64,000 bases of DNA from an uncultured Ilyobacter sp. (GCF_963668085.1 NZ_OY764059.1:1798001-1862000); one strand, 5' to 3'. Positions 53,080 to 62,107 are shown, numbered from the stretch's first letter. Notes: generated by a model from the letters alone, not told the origin. Program-made: numbers and translations.

Positions 53080-53122
53080 ATTATTCCTCCTGAAATGATT
53101 GTAATATCTTTATATATAAAGT

Positions 53123-53154
53123 ATTATAAACTATAACGCATACGTAACAGTCAA
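53123..53154 (-). promoter_or_regulatory. MerR-type promoter of the exporter gene (20-bp spacer)
   Basis: On the minus strand TTGACT (53154-53149) and TATAAT (53128-53123) are 20 bp apart. The spacer holds an imperfect palindrome, CTATAACGCATACGTAACAG (53131-53150 on the plus strand), whose half-sites agree at 6 of 8 positions. An over-long spacer with a palindrome inside is the classic signature of MerR-family activation by DNA untwisting. Confidence 0.85.
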
Positions 53155-53170
53155 GGAGTTGATAAAAAAA

Positions 53171-53980
53171 ATGAGGGAAAGTTATAAAATAAGTGAAATA
53201 GCAAAAATTTTCAATATATCCCGAAGGACCTTGATCTATTATGATGAGATAGATTTATTCAAACCCTACTATATAGATGAGGAGAATGGTTATAGGTATT
53301 ATTCAGAGCATCAAACCTATGTACTGAGGTTTATAATCGCCTTAAAAAATTCGGGATTTTCATTAAATGAGATAAAAAAATATACTAACTTCAAGAGTAT
53401 AGAGGAGAGTCAGGAATTCCTGGAGAGTAAGATTGAGGCAATGAAAGAAAAGATAAAAAATCTGGAAAAATCAATAGAAATTGTTAAGATAAAGTATGAT
53501 CAACTGGAAAAAGTAAAATCTTCTGAGGGCCTAAAACCTTGCATCGTAACTGATATAAACTTTAAGATGATTATTACTGATGTAAAAAAACCTTATGGAT
53601 ATGTCCAGACAGAAAAGGCATTTAAAGAACTGTCTCAGATAGAAAAAAATCTACAGCTAAAAGAGAAAAAGCATGTTGCCATTGTGGGCATGAAAAATCT
53701 TAAAAAATTGAATGTTTATCCTCTGAAGTTCGTGGGTTCTGTGATTCCTGATGAATTAGAACATAGTGCAGCAATCAATGTAGAAGAAAAAAAATGTGCG
53801 ACCATCACCCACAAGGATTCATTTGAAAATTTAAAAAACAGTTATAAAAAGCTGATGGATTTTATAGAGGATAATTCTTATAAAATAATCGGAAATTCAC
53901 TGGAGATATCAAGTGAGGAAAAAATACAGCTAGAAGGTGGTATAGGGGAGGTAATAGAAATAATGGTTCCCATAAAGTAA
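53171..53980 (+). CDS. MerR family regulator with GyrI-like effector domain
   Basis: This is a 269-residue protein, taking the ATG at 53171; a TTG at 53159 abuts the AAGGAG site and is less likely. The N-terminal winged helix (about 1-75) reads SYKISEIAKIFNISRRTLIYYDEIDLFKPYYIDEENGYRYYSE. A coiled-coil dimer helix follows (85-125), and then a GyrI-like effector domain of BmrR type (about 130-269). Members bind lipophilic or cationic ligands. It most likely activates the divergent LysE-type exporter gene. Confidence 0.93.
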   Translation: MRESYKISEIAKIFNISRRTLIYYDEIDLFKPYYIDEENGYRYYSEHQTYVLRFIIALKNSGFSLNEIKKYTNFKSIEESQEFLESKIEAMKEKIKNLEKSIEIVKIKYDQLEKVKSSEGLKPCIVTDINFKMIITDVKKPYGYVQTEKAFKELSQIEKNLQLKEKKHVAIVGMKNLKKLNVYPLKFVGSVIPDELEHSAAINVEEKKCATITHKDSFENLKNSYKKLMDFIEDNSYKIIGNSLEISSEEKIQLEGGIGEVIEIMVPIK

Positions 53981-54155
53981 GTCTATTGAATTTTTCTCCA
54001 GATAAGTATTCTACAATCCCAATGCTAACTGTTACTGCAGATATCTCATTAAATAAACCTCACATTTTTAATTTAATCGACAGATTGATCAGATTATATC
54101 ATCTTTTTAGAGTATTTCAAAAAAAGCTGAGGATTTTATCTGTGTCCTCCTATTC

Positions 54156-54184
54156 TTGTACCATATTAAAAACCGTGATATAAT
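54156..54184 (+). promoter_or_regulatory. Promoter of the MATE gene
   Basis: TTGTAC (54156-54161), a 17-bp spacer and TATAAT (54179-54184) lie 34 bp upstream of the chosen MATE start. Confidence 0.75.
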
Positions 54185-54218
54185 GTCCTTTATTATATCT
54201 ACACAAACAGGAGTAACT

Positions 54219-55568
54219 ATGAAATATAAAAAGAATAGAAAATTAATTACCGAGGGAAACCTTTATCGGGTGATCTTTTCCATTGCCCTGCCTCTTATGG
54301 TAAGCACCCTTGTGCAGAGGGCTTATACTTTGACAGATATGTATTTTTTAGGAAGACTAGGAAGTTTGCAGGTAGCTGCCATTACCTTTGTCGACCCTAT
54401 TATTACTGCTATATTAAATATGGGGATGGGACTATCTGTACCTATGATTGCCACGGTATCACAGAGTATAGGGGCTCAAAAGTACGACACAGCAAAAAAA
54501 AGCATAGGTAATCTCATATATGTTGCCCTTATAACTTCATTGATTATAGGGGTATTTGGTCTTCTTTTTTCTACTAGAATCCTGAAACTCTTAAACTTAG
54601 AGGGAAGGCTTTTATCACTGTCTTCAGACTATCTAAAGGTAGTGCTTCTAGGAACAATTTTCACTTTTATAAATACCTGCTATATATCTATAAAGCAGGC
54701 TGAAGGAGATTCTATGAAACCCCTTTATATGAACCTCACAGCCCTTATACTTAATATTCTTCTTAACCCTATCTTTATCTTTCAGCTGAACCTCGGGATA
54801 ATAGGTGCCGCCCTTGCCACAGTGCTGTCTAAATGTCTTTTATCAATGTACGGAATCTGGGATACTTTTAAGGGAAGTGGATTAAAAATAGAAAGAAAAC
54901 ATCTCACTATAAGCAAGGATGAATTTAAAAAATTAGTTGCTCTTGGCTTGCCGGCCATAATCACAAAGATAGCTTCTCCCTTGGGAAATATGCTTATCAA
55001 TTCCCAGGCCTTGTCCTACGGACCAGCTCTTATAGCATCTGTCGGATTGGGAAATAAGATCAATTCAATTGTTTTTAGTCTAAACAGCACCCTCTCTACT
55101 ACTATGACCACTATAACAGGACAAAACCTTGGAAATAAAACTCCTGAAAGAATAAAAGAAGCCTTCAAAAAAATATTGATGCTTATATTTTTTCTTGGAA
55201 CATTGGGATTATCTATCGTTTTGTTTTTTTCTGAGGAGATAGTAGGAACTTTTTCAAATGACCCAAAAGTCATAAAAACAACAACAGAGTTTCTAAGAGT
55301 TACCTTTCCCACTGTGTTCATGTGGGGTATTTATCAGGCCATCTCTGGAATTTACCAAGGGGCAGGATACACAAAGATATCTATGTATATTACCCTTATA
55401 AGGTTATGGATAATAAGAATCCCATTGATATTCATTCTAGCAGTATTTATAGGGGAAAAATCCCTGTGGTACTCTACGGCAATAGCAACTAACTTAATAG
55501 GAGTAATCGCTATTATATTCTACCTTTCCAATACATGGATGAGAAAAAATAAGTACATAACCGTTTAA
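54219..55568 (+). CDS. MATE family multidrug/toxin efflux transporter
   Basis: This is a 449-residue protein from the ATG at 54219 with AGGAGT upstream; a longer frame from 54156 would cover the promoter. It has twelve predicted helices in two homologous halves, opening with ITEGNLYRVIFSIALPLMVSTLVQRAYTLTDMYFLGRLGSLQVAAITF, the canonical MATE start. Such carriers export cationic drugs or metabolites with Na+ or H+. It is monocistronic and has no adjacent regulator except the MerR gene 239 bp upstream. Confidence 0.93.
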   Translation: MKYKKNRKLITEGNLYRVIFSIALPLMVSTLVQRAYTLTDMYFLGRLGSLQVAAITFVDPIITAILNMGMGLSVPMIATVSQSIGAQKYDTAKKSIGNLIYVALITSLIIGVFGLLFSTRILKLLNLEGRLLSLSSDYLKVVLLGTIFTFINTCYISIKQAEGDSMKPLYMNLTALILNILLNPIFIFQLNLGIIGAALATVLSKCLLSMYGIWDTFKGSGLKIERKHLTISKDEFKKLVALGLPAIITKIASPLGNMLINSQALSYGPALIASVGLGNKINSIVFSLNSTLSTTMTTITGQNLGNKTPERIKEAFKKILMLIFFLGTLGLSIVLFFSEEIVGTFSNDPKVIKTTTEFLRVTFPTVFMWGIYQAISGIYQGAGYTKISMYITLIRLWIIRIPLIFILAVFIGEKSLWYSTAIATNLIGVIAIIFYLSNTWMRKNKYITV

Positions 55569-55822
55569 AACCCTTATTTTGAAAATGGCAAAAGAAAAGA
55601 GATATATAATCTATCGCAAAAGAAAGTGTATATAGTTGGGATTCCTCTATGTAACACTTCATTTTTTTCTCTGTGTTCTCTGTGACCAAAATGAACTTGA
55701 ATTCTTATTATTCTAAAATTTTATAATTTATAAAAAAAAAGAATTCACATTTTTTTATGAATACTATACAAGACGTATGAATGTTAGTAAACGTTGATCT
55801 TGATATTAAAGGAGGTGTTTTT

Positions 55823-55966
55823 ATGTCGAAGGATAAGAAAGATAAAAAGGATAAGAAAAAAGATAAAAAGTTAAAATTATCTGATAAAAAAGATAAGAAA
55901 GATAAAAAAGATAAGAAAGATAAAAAAGATAAAAAAGATAAGAAAAAAGACAAAAAAAAGAAGTAA
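55823..55966 (+). CDS. Lys/Asp-repeat microprotein (KKDKKDKK)
   Basis: This is a 47-residue peptide behind an ideal site, AAAGGAGG with an 8-nt spacing to ATG. After MSKDKK it is almost entirely Lys and Asp, built on a KDK/KKDKK unit and interrupted once by LKLS at about 17-20. It is extremely basic, with about two thirds Lys, and probably unstructured. It has its own region of repeated DNA and a terminator about 115 bp later. No family is recognised. The next genes encode polyphosphate enzymes, and long lysine runs bind polyphosphate, so a polyphosphate- or nucleic-acid-binding peptide is a reasonable guess. Confidence 0.55.
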   Translation: MSKDKKDKKDKKKDKKLKLSDKKDKKDKKDKKDKKDKKDKKKDKKKK

Positions 55967-56377
55967 TATCAAATTTTAATGTTTAATTAAATTCTAAAAT
56001 TACTTACGTTCATAATTTAAGACTGTTTCAAATTTTCTGTAAACCAACAATTTTATACTATCGAACCTATGTGGAATAAAAAAGTAACAGTTTTTTATAA
56101 CTGTTACTTTTTTTTAGACTATTCTATACCTGCTTAACCTCCATCTCCTTGGTAAAAAAATTATAAGTGTCTCTGTACCCCTCTTTTCCTTTACCTTCAA
56201 GCCATAAATTGATAGACTATTTTTATATATAAACTTCTAAAAAAATACAATGACATTCTGCATTAATTTGGAAACTTATATCGATTCTCATGGTAACATA
56301 TTTAAATAATACCCCTTTCAATTTTTAAATTTGAATCAGTTTTTTATTAATCGGAACCTGACAGGGTATAGTATCAA
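55967..56377. other. Intergenic region
   Basis: Apart from the terminator at 56081-56110, this 411-bp gap between convergent genes is AT-rich DNA without a gene or a repeat that I can identify. Confidence 0.4.
56081..56110 (+). terminator. Intrinsic terminator downstream of the Lys/Asp-repeat gene
   Basis: AAAGTAACAGTT and AACTGTTACTTT form a perfect 12-bp stem with a 6-nt loop and a following run of T. Confidence 0.9.
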
Positions 56378-57781
56378 CTAGCCTCTTTTTCTCTTCTTAA
56401 AATCTTTTTTAAAACTTTCTTTTAAAAGAGCGGATTTTTTAGAAAACCTCTCGGTAAGAGCCTCAGAAATATCCCCTAACTCAAATACAAGTTCTCCGTC
56501 ACAGACTTTTATATCAAAGTTTTCAACATACTCCAAACTTTCAAACTCCATCCCGTCAGCAGCCTTTACTATTCCAGACAGCTTGTTTATCCTACTTATC
56601 TCCTTAGATGGAAGAACTCTGTCTAATCCGTTTATCAGACTGAATTTACCCCTGTGATTTTTTGCAATCATAGATATAACTACTCTTTCCTCTGAGGAAA
56701 ATGGCAGGTACTCACTAGAGGCGATGATCTCACAGGAGTGATCATTATGCCTTTTTTCTGATATGGAATAACCGATATCGTGAAGAAGGGCTCCGGCCTC
56801 TAAGAAAAATACATCTTCTTCATTTAAATTAATGACCTCTCTTACCTCACGAAATATCTTTACTGATTTTTCCCTAACCCTCTTTATATGCTGAGGATCT
56901 GGTGATAATTCCAATGCAAGTTTTTCAGCCATGGAAAGTTTTTCACTCTTCGAGTTTCTCATAGACCTGATCTCCTGGCTATTTTCAAATTCTGCTATTG
57001 AATTTATTGCTGCTGTAGCTAGGATTTTCCCCAAAACTGAAGGTATATCGTGAAGAGTATTTTTGAACGCAATAATTTCTCTATGTCTTTTTTTTCTGAG
57101 ATATGATCTCAGCTTTCCAAATTCTGAAATCTTCTCACTTAAAATATCTAACCAGACATCTATGTCGTGTATCTCTCCCAAGCAGTCTTGATATTGTTTA
57201 AAAAAAACAATAAATTCCTTATATTCCTTTTTCTCAACAGAGAGAGCCTCTAGCATATACCTTATCTTTTTCATTTTTATCCTGAGTTCATGAAGTTCTT
57301 TTGAATTGATATTCACAGGGTGGTTCATTATTATTTCCTGAACTTTTTCATATAAATCATGGTAAATTTTATATTCATAAATTTCTTTGTTTTTAAGAAG
57401 GGTATTGACCTCATAAAGGAAGTTTTTTCTATGAAAATCCGGAATAGACTTTACGAGGTCTCTTTTGAGTATCTCCCTTTTATATAAAAAATCGTCTAGT
57501 AGCTCTCCTAGGGAGCTGTCTATCTCTAATCTATTTTTAAGAAAATCTATCTGAACCTCTAAATCCCTTAAAGGTCCAAGCATAGAAGCTATTTCCTTCA
57601 AAGGAACCTCTAACTCCTTAGGGCATTTGAAAATCTTTAAGATTCCCCTTATCTTCCGAATACTTACTCTGCATTTATGGACTGTTTCCGTGTCGTTGCT
57701 GAGATATATCTTTTCAAGATTTTCTTCTAATATTTTTGACATCTTTTTTATCTCACGATAAAAAAATTCAAATTTATACAT
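56378..57781 (-). CDS. CHAD domain protein fused to an HD domain
   Basis: This is a 467-residue two-domain protein. Residues about 1-270 are a CHAD domain, with the conserved His/Arg helices TVHKCRVSIRKIRGIL (33-48) and ELHELRIKMKKIRYMLEAL (about 163-181) and the LGEIHDIDVWLDIL loop. CHAD binds polyphosphate. Residues about 300-467 are an HD-type domain with LLHDIGYSISEKRHNDHSCEII and MIAKNHRGKFSL. That half closely resembles the C-terminal HD domain of the Ppx/GppA protein encoded on the other side of the divergent promoter. It probably binds or hydrolyses polyphosphate or a nucleotide. Confidence 0.85.
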   Translation of the reverse strand: MYKFEFFYREIKKMSKILEENLEKIYLSNDTETVHKCRVSIRKIRGILKIFKCPKELEVPLKEIASMLGPLRDLEVQIDFLKNRLEIDSSLGELLDDFLYKREILKRDLVKSIPDFHRKNFLYEVNTLLKNKEIYEYKIYHDLYEKVQEIIMNHPVNINSKELHELRIKMKKIRYMLEALSVEKKEYKEFIVFFKQYQDCLGEIHDIDVWLDILSEKISEFGKLRSYLRKKRHREIIAFKNTLHDIPSVLGKILATAAINSIAEFENSQEIRSMRNSKSEKLSMAEKLALELSPDPQHIKRVREKSVKIFREVREVINLNEEDVFFLEAGALLHDIGYSISEKRHNDHSCEIIASSEYLPFSSEERVVISMIAKNHRGKFSLINGLDRVLPSKEISRINKLSGIVKAADGMEFESLEYVENFDIKVCDGELVFELGDISEALTERFSKKSALLKESFKKDFKKRKRG

Positions 57782-57931
57782 TCAACCCCTCCTATGGAAA
57801 ACTTTTTATAATCAATACTATTTTTCTTTAGACTCTCAGATTTTCCTCTATGATTTGTCTGCCATCTATAAAACCTTATTTCATCAGTATCTTGTTTTAC
57901 GCATATTTTACATATCTTTTACGCCGGAACT

Positions 57932-57960
57932 TTGACTTTTAAAAATATAAATCTTATAAT
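57932..57960 (+). promoter_or_regulatory. Promoter of the ppx-ppk operon
   Basis: TTGACT (57932-57937), a 17-bp spacer and TATAAT (57955-57960) lie 34 bp upstream of the Ppx/GppA start. The CHAD-HD gene reads away from the same region. Confidence 0.8.
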
Positions 57961-57994
57961 ATATTGAAGAGTTTATAGGTTTTAGGAGGTGTAT

Positions 57995-59515
57995 ATGTCT
58001 GCTATTTCAGTTATCGAAATATCACCCACATCTGTAGAAATGATCATTTGTGAGAAATCAAAAGATAAAATTAATATTTTAGAAAATGTAACCGAAGAAC
58101 TCAACATTTTTTTAGATTCAGAAAAAAGCAACTATATCTCCTTCGAAAAGGGAAAAAAACTTTGCAATATCTTAAATAGAATGAGAACACTTTCTAAGGG
58201 GTACGGTGTAAAAAATATTCTAACAGTGACTACTAGCAGTTTCAACTCAGTAAAGAATCTTCTTTTTATTTTAGACCAAATTAAGATAAAAGTAGGCTTA
58301 GAAGTAACTGTTTTAACTACCTTTGAGAAGAAAAAACTTCTTTTTAAAAAATTTCTCATCAAAAAAAATGAAATAATCCCTCCGAGAAAAAATACCCTAT
58401 TACTTAATATTGGCTCTGCCACCACTGACTTTTTTATCATCAATGGAAAAAAACTTATGATAAATGAATTTATCTCAGCAGGTGGCTATAAGTTCGCAGA
58501 GATCATAAATAACTATGAACTTACCCCCAAGGAAAGCATTAATTTTATTCAAGAGTATATAGAAAATTATCTAAACGAGATAAAAAAAGAAGTGGGAAGA
58601 AAAAAAATAAATAGTCTTATTCTGCTAGGTGAATCTGAAAATATCCTCACAAAAACAAAGGGACAGTTTTCAAACCTCCACTATGAAAAACTTGAAGAAA
58701 TTATAGAAGACTTAAATGAAGAATCATTTAAAAATATAGCCCAGAAACATTCCCTCACATCTATCCAGGCCACAACAATATTTGCAAGACTTTCTTTACT
58801 GAAGCACATTGCAGATTATTTTGATATACCTGCAATAAAAATATTTTATTATGATACAAAATACCTCATGGCCTTTGAGCATTTTTACCCAAAAGAAAAA
58901 GAGAATATAGAGGAAGAGTTGTGGGAACTTACTATTCAGGCTGTAATAGATAAAGCAAATAAATTTAGTTTTGATAAAAATCACTCAGCTTTTGTCCAAA
59001 AAGTCTCAAAAAATCTTTTTGACATTCTAGAGCCCCTGCATAATATGGATAAAATTGAAAAAAGACACCTTGAACTGGCTGCTTTTCTTCATGATATAGG
59101 TAAGTATGTCAATTTTAGCTCACATCAAAACCACTCTCAGTATATTATTACAAATTCTTTTATACCTGGACTTACAGAAGAAGACTTAAATGTTGTAGGA
59201 CTTTTATGTTATTTTCACAACATCGCTTTTTCAGAGTATTCTGAAAATATAGAGAATCTAAGCGGAAAAAGACAGATGGATATCATGAAACTCGCTGCAA
59301 TACTAAAATTATCAGTAGCCCTAGACAGAAGCAAGAGACAAAAGATAAAAAATATAAAATTTGAATTAAAAGATTATGAAATAATTATAGATATAACTCT
59401 CCTAGAAGATTATCGTATAGAGACTATATCTTTTGATCATCAAAAAGCATTTTTTAGAGATGTCTTTGGTATAAATCCTGTACTCAAGATAAATAGGAGG
59501 CTTTATGGGGAATAA
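57995..59515 (+). CDS. Ppx/GppA-type phosphatase-like protein with HD domain, divergent active site
   Basis: This is a 506-residue protein from the ATG at 57995 with TAGGAGG upstream. It has the two actin-like ASKHA domains of exopolyphosphatase (about 1-290) and a C-terminal HD domain (about 305-500) with FLHDIGKYVNFSSHQNHSQYII. The usual N-terminal IDIGSNS appears as VIEISPTSVEM, the DIGGGSTE motif as NIGSATTDF, and the GEEEA region as TFEKKK. Several phosphate-binding residues are therefore changed, and full exopolyphosphatase activity is doubtful. It overlaps ppk by 11 bp. Confidence 0.85.
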   Translation: MSAISVIEISPTSVEMIICEKSKDKINILENVTEELNIFLDSEKSNYISFEKGKKLCNILNRMRTLSKGYGVKNILTVTTSSFNSVKNLLFILDQIKIKVGLEVTVLTTFEKKKLLFKKFLIKKNEIIPPRKNTLLLNIGSATTDFFIINGKKLMINEFISAGGYKFAEIINNYELTPKESINFIQEYIENYLNEIKKEVGRKKINSLILLGESENILTKTKGQFSNLHYEKLEEIIEDLNEESFKNIAQKHSLTSIQATTIFARLSLLKHIADYFDIPAIKIFYYDTKYLMAFEHFYPKEKENIEEELWELTIQAVIDKANKFSFDKNHSAFVQKVSKNLFDILEPLHNMDKIEKRHLELAAFLHDIGKYVNFSSHQNHSQYIITNSFIPGLTEEDLNVVGLLCYFHNIAFSEYSENIENLSGKRQMDIMKLAAILKLSVALDRSKRQKIKNIKFELKDYEIIIDITLLEDYRIETISFDHQKAFFRDVFGINPVLKINRRLYGE

Positions 59516-61535
59516 TTATGAATATAATCATTTTTATAATAGAGAGCTAAGCTGGTTAGAGTTTAATCAGAGGGTTTTAGAGGAAACATTTGATTCCATA
59601 AATCCACTTTTGGAAAGACTTAAATTTTTGGCCATAACTTCTTCAAATCTAGATGAATTTTTTATGGTGAGGGTGGCAGGTCTTATAGCCCAGTATGAAG
59701 AGGGAGTTGTAAAAAAAGATATCTCAGGTTTAACCCCTGAAGAACAGTTAAAGGCAATTAATAAAAGAGTAAAAACATTTGTTCAGGATCAATATATCTC
59801 TTACAAAGAAATACTCTCAATATTAAATAAAAAAAATCATCTCAAGATCAAAAAATATTCCCAACTGGATAAAAAGCAAAAAAATTATGCCGACGAATTT
59901 TATAATGAAACCCTTTTTCCTATCCTAACACCAATGGGCATAGATGCATCTAGGCCATTTCCGCATATTTTGACAGGATCACTAAATATTGTGGTTCACC
60001 TTAAGAATGGAGAGGAAAAACATATGTCCATTGTGCAGGTCCCAAGGGTTGTCAACAGGATAATAGAACTCCCATGTAACTCTGGAAGAGAATTTATCCT
60101 CATCGAAGAACTTATAAAATCCAACCTCCAAAACCTTTTCCCTGGATGTAATATTTTGGATACTGGTTTTTTTAGAATAACAAGAAATGCAGATATGATA
60201 ATTGATGAAGATGAGGCAGATGATCTCCTTATCGAGATAGAAAAAGAGCTTCAAAAAAGAAAATGGGGGGAACCTGTTAGAATGGAATATGACAAGGATA
60301 TTTCAGAGACCTCTCTTGAATTTCTGACGAAAAATCTAAAAATTCAATTTTCAAACCTTTATGAGGTAGACGGCCCCATTGACCTGACTTTTATCTTTGA
60401 ACTTATGGGTCATGGTGGATTTTACGATATAAAATATGAAAAATATACCCCAAAGAGATATGCTAAACTTGAAAAAGAGGCTATATATGAGACACTGAAA
60501 AAAGAGGACATGATACTTTCTCATCCTTATGATTCTTTTGATCATATTTCTGACCTTATAGAGGCTGCCGCCAAAGATAAAAATGTCCTAGCAATAAAAC
60601 AGACTCTATATAGAGTTAGCGGAGATTCGCCTATAATAAGTTCACTCATAAAGGCTGCTAAATCCAATAAGCAGGTCACTGTTATGGTAGAACTGAAAGC
60701 TCGATTTGACGAAGAGAGAAATATAAAGTGGGCAAAAGAGCTAGAAAAGTCCGGATGTCATGTTATCTATGGGATAAAAGGACTTAAAACCCATGCAAAA
60801 TGTCTTCTCATTGTCAGAAGGGAATCTTCAGGGATAAAGAGATATCTTCATTTAGGAACGGGAAATTACAACAACTCAACGGCTAAATTATATACGGATC
60901 TTTCCCTTCTTACTACAAATGAAGAACTTTGTGCCGATGTAAGTAACCTTTTCAATATTCTTACAGGATTCTCTCAAAACAGTAAGTGGAAAAGATTGAT
61001 AACAGCACCAAAGGACATGCGGGATGAATTTTACAGGTTAATTGATCGGGAGATTCAGCATGGAAATAAAGGGAAAAAAGCAAAAATCATAGTAAAAGTA
61101 AACTCTCTCGTAGATGAAAAAATCATTAGAAAACTTTATGATGCATCTAGGGCCGGTGTAGAGGTAGTTCTTATTGTAAGGGGAGCCTGTTGCTTAAAGA
61201 CAGGTATAAAAGGTATAAGTGAAAATATAAAAGTTTTTAGTTTGGTTGGAAGATTTTTAGAACATACTCGTGTTTACCATTTTGAGAATAATGGTGACCC
61301 AGAACTATATCTTTCCAGTGCCGACTGGATGGGTAGAAATCTTGACAGAAGAATAGAAACTCTTTTTCCCGTTATAAAGTCTGGTCCTTATAAAAAAGTT
61401 ATGGAAACCATCGATTCAATCTTAAGGGACAACGTAAAGTTGAGACAACTAGATGAAAATGGAACTTATTTTAAAGTAAAAAATGATAAAAAGAACTTCT
61501 CCTCTCAGGAATATCTTTTTGGGAAAAAACAATAA
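59505..61535 (+). CDS. ppk: Polyphosphate kinase 1
   Basis: This 676-residue enzyme makes polyphosphate from ATP reversibly. Its N-terminal domain opens FYNRELSWLEFNQRVLEE. The two PLD-like domains carry the catalytic His in GLKTHAKCLLI and the YLHLGTGNYNNSTAKLYTDLSLLT motif, with the later SSADWMGRNLDRRIE. The length is normal. Its start lies within the end of the Ppx/GppA gene, so the two are translationally coupled. A strong terminator follows. Confidence 0.97.
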   Translation: MGNNYEYNHFYNRELSWLEFNQRVLEETFDSINPLLERLKFLAITSSNLDEFFMVRVAGLIAQYEEGVVKKDISGLTPEEQLKAINKRVKTFVQDQYISYKEILSILNKKNHLKIKKYSQLDKKQKNYADEFYNETLFPILTPMGIDASRPFPHILTGSLNIVVHLKNGEEKHMSIVQVPRVVNRIIELPCNSGREFILIEELIKSNLQNLFPGCNILDTGFFRITRNADMIIDEDEADDLLIEIEKELQKRKWGEPVRMEYDKDISETSLEFLTKNLKIQFSNLYEVDGPIDLTFIFELMGHGGFYDIKYEKYTPKRYAKLEKEAIYETLKKEDMILSHPYDSFDHISDLIEAAAKDKNVLAIKQTLYRVSGDSPIISSLIKAAKSNKQVTVMVELKARFDEERNIKWAKELEKSGCHVIYGIKGLKTHAKCLLIVRRESSGIKRYLHLGTGNYNNSTAKLYTDLSLLTTNEELCADVSNLFNILTGFSQNSKWKRLITAPKDMRDEFYRLIDREIQHGNKGKKAKIIVKVNSLVDEKIIRKLYDASRAGVEVVLIVRGACCLKTGIKGISENIKVFSLVGRFLEHTRVYHFENNGDPELYLSSADWMGRNLDRRIETLFPVIKSGPYKKVMETIDSILRDNVKLRQLDENGTYFKVKNDKKNFSSQEYLFGKKQ

Positions 61536-61550
61536 GAAATATCAAAACTT

Positions 61551-61594
61551 AAACCAAGAGGACATAGGATTAATTTTCTATGTCCTCTTGGTTT
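61551..61594 (+). terminator. Intrinsic terminator of the ppx-ppk operon
   Basis: A 17-bp perfect stem (61551-61567 with 61578-61594) and a 10-nt loop end in TTTA. Confidence 0.95.
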
Positions 61595-61667
61595 TATTTA
61601 AGGCCTCTGTATCAAAGTAAAAACAAAGATTTTCAAATTAAAGGATTGAATTTATCTGAAAACCTGT

Positions 61668-62082
61668 GTTACTTTCTTTGCTTGCCCAAAGAAAGTAACC
61701 AAAGAAAAGGCACCCCTAAAAAATACCTAAAATCACTTCTGAACTAACTTTCTATTGAAATATAGTCGGTAAACCTCCTTATTTCAATGAAAGTGGATTT
61801 CACAAGATGATTTCTTAACGGTATTTTTTAAAGGGGAATTCAAAATCTTTAAATAATTTTTTAAAATCTTTTGAAATTCCTTTGGCCATTGACAAAATCA
61901 GCGTTAAGAATAACCGAAGTAAAATCCTTAGAAAAAATCGACTGTCTGAGCGTAGCGAGTTTCGAGTTTTTCTCGGATTTTCAAGGTTGTTTAGCTGATT
62001 TTTCACAGGCCTTGATTTTTGGTTACTTTTCATCAAGGAAAAGTAACGGAACTTTGGGTAAATTCAGTAATTTATAAGAAGT
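61668..62082. repeat. Dispersed repeat element, copy B (REPIN-like ends, variable interior)
   Basis: This second copy of the element at 8537-9110 is about 415 bp. Its left end is an exact hairpin (GTTACTTTCTTTG at 61668-61680 with its complement at 61687-61699). The shared 83-bp core is at 61737-61819. The right end is another hairpin (GTTACTTTTC at 62022-62031 with GAAAAGTAAC at 62038-62047), in inverted orientation to the left one. The interior from about 61835 to 62015 does not match copy A. The 61536-62107 gap contains nothing else except the ppk terminator. Confidence 0.87.
61921..61981. other. Long imperfect hairpin inside repeat copy B
   Basis: AAAATCC pairs with GGATTTT, AGAAAAA with TTTTTCT, and TCGA with TCGA, leaving a 20-nt loop that contains GAGCGTAGCGAG. 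This hairpin is unique to copy B and replaces the structured segment found in copy A. Confidence 0.6.
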
Positions 62083-62107
62083 TCCTTCAATTAGAAACTA
62101 GAGTTAA

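Noticed and set aside
55708..55953. Phe/Ser/Leu-repeat frame opposite the Lys/Asp-repeat gene
   Set aside because: It is the reverse reading of the AAAGATAAG repeats and has no start signal. The plus strand has an ideal ribosome binding site.
61871..62077. 68-codon frame in repeat copy B
   Set aside because: It is explained by the hairpin-rich interior of the repeat. The corresponding region of copy A is unrelated.
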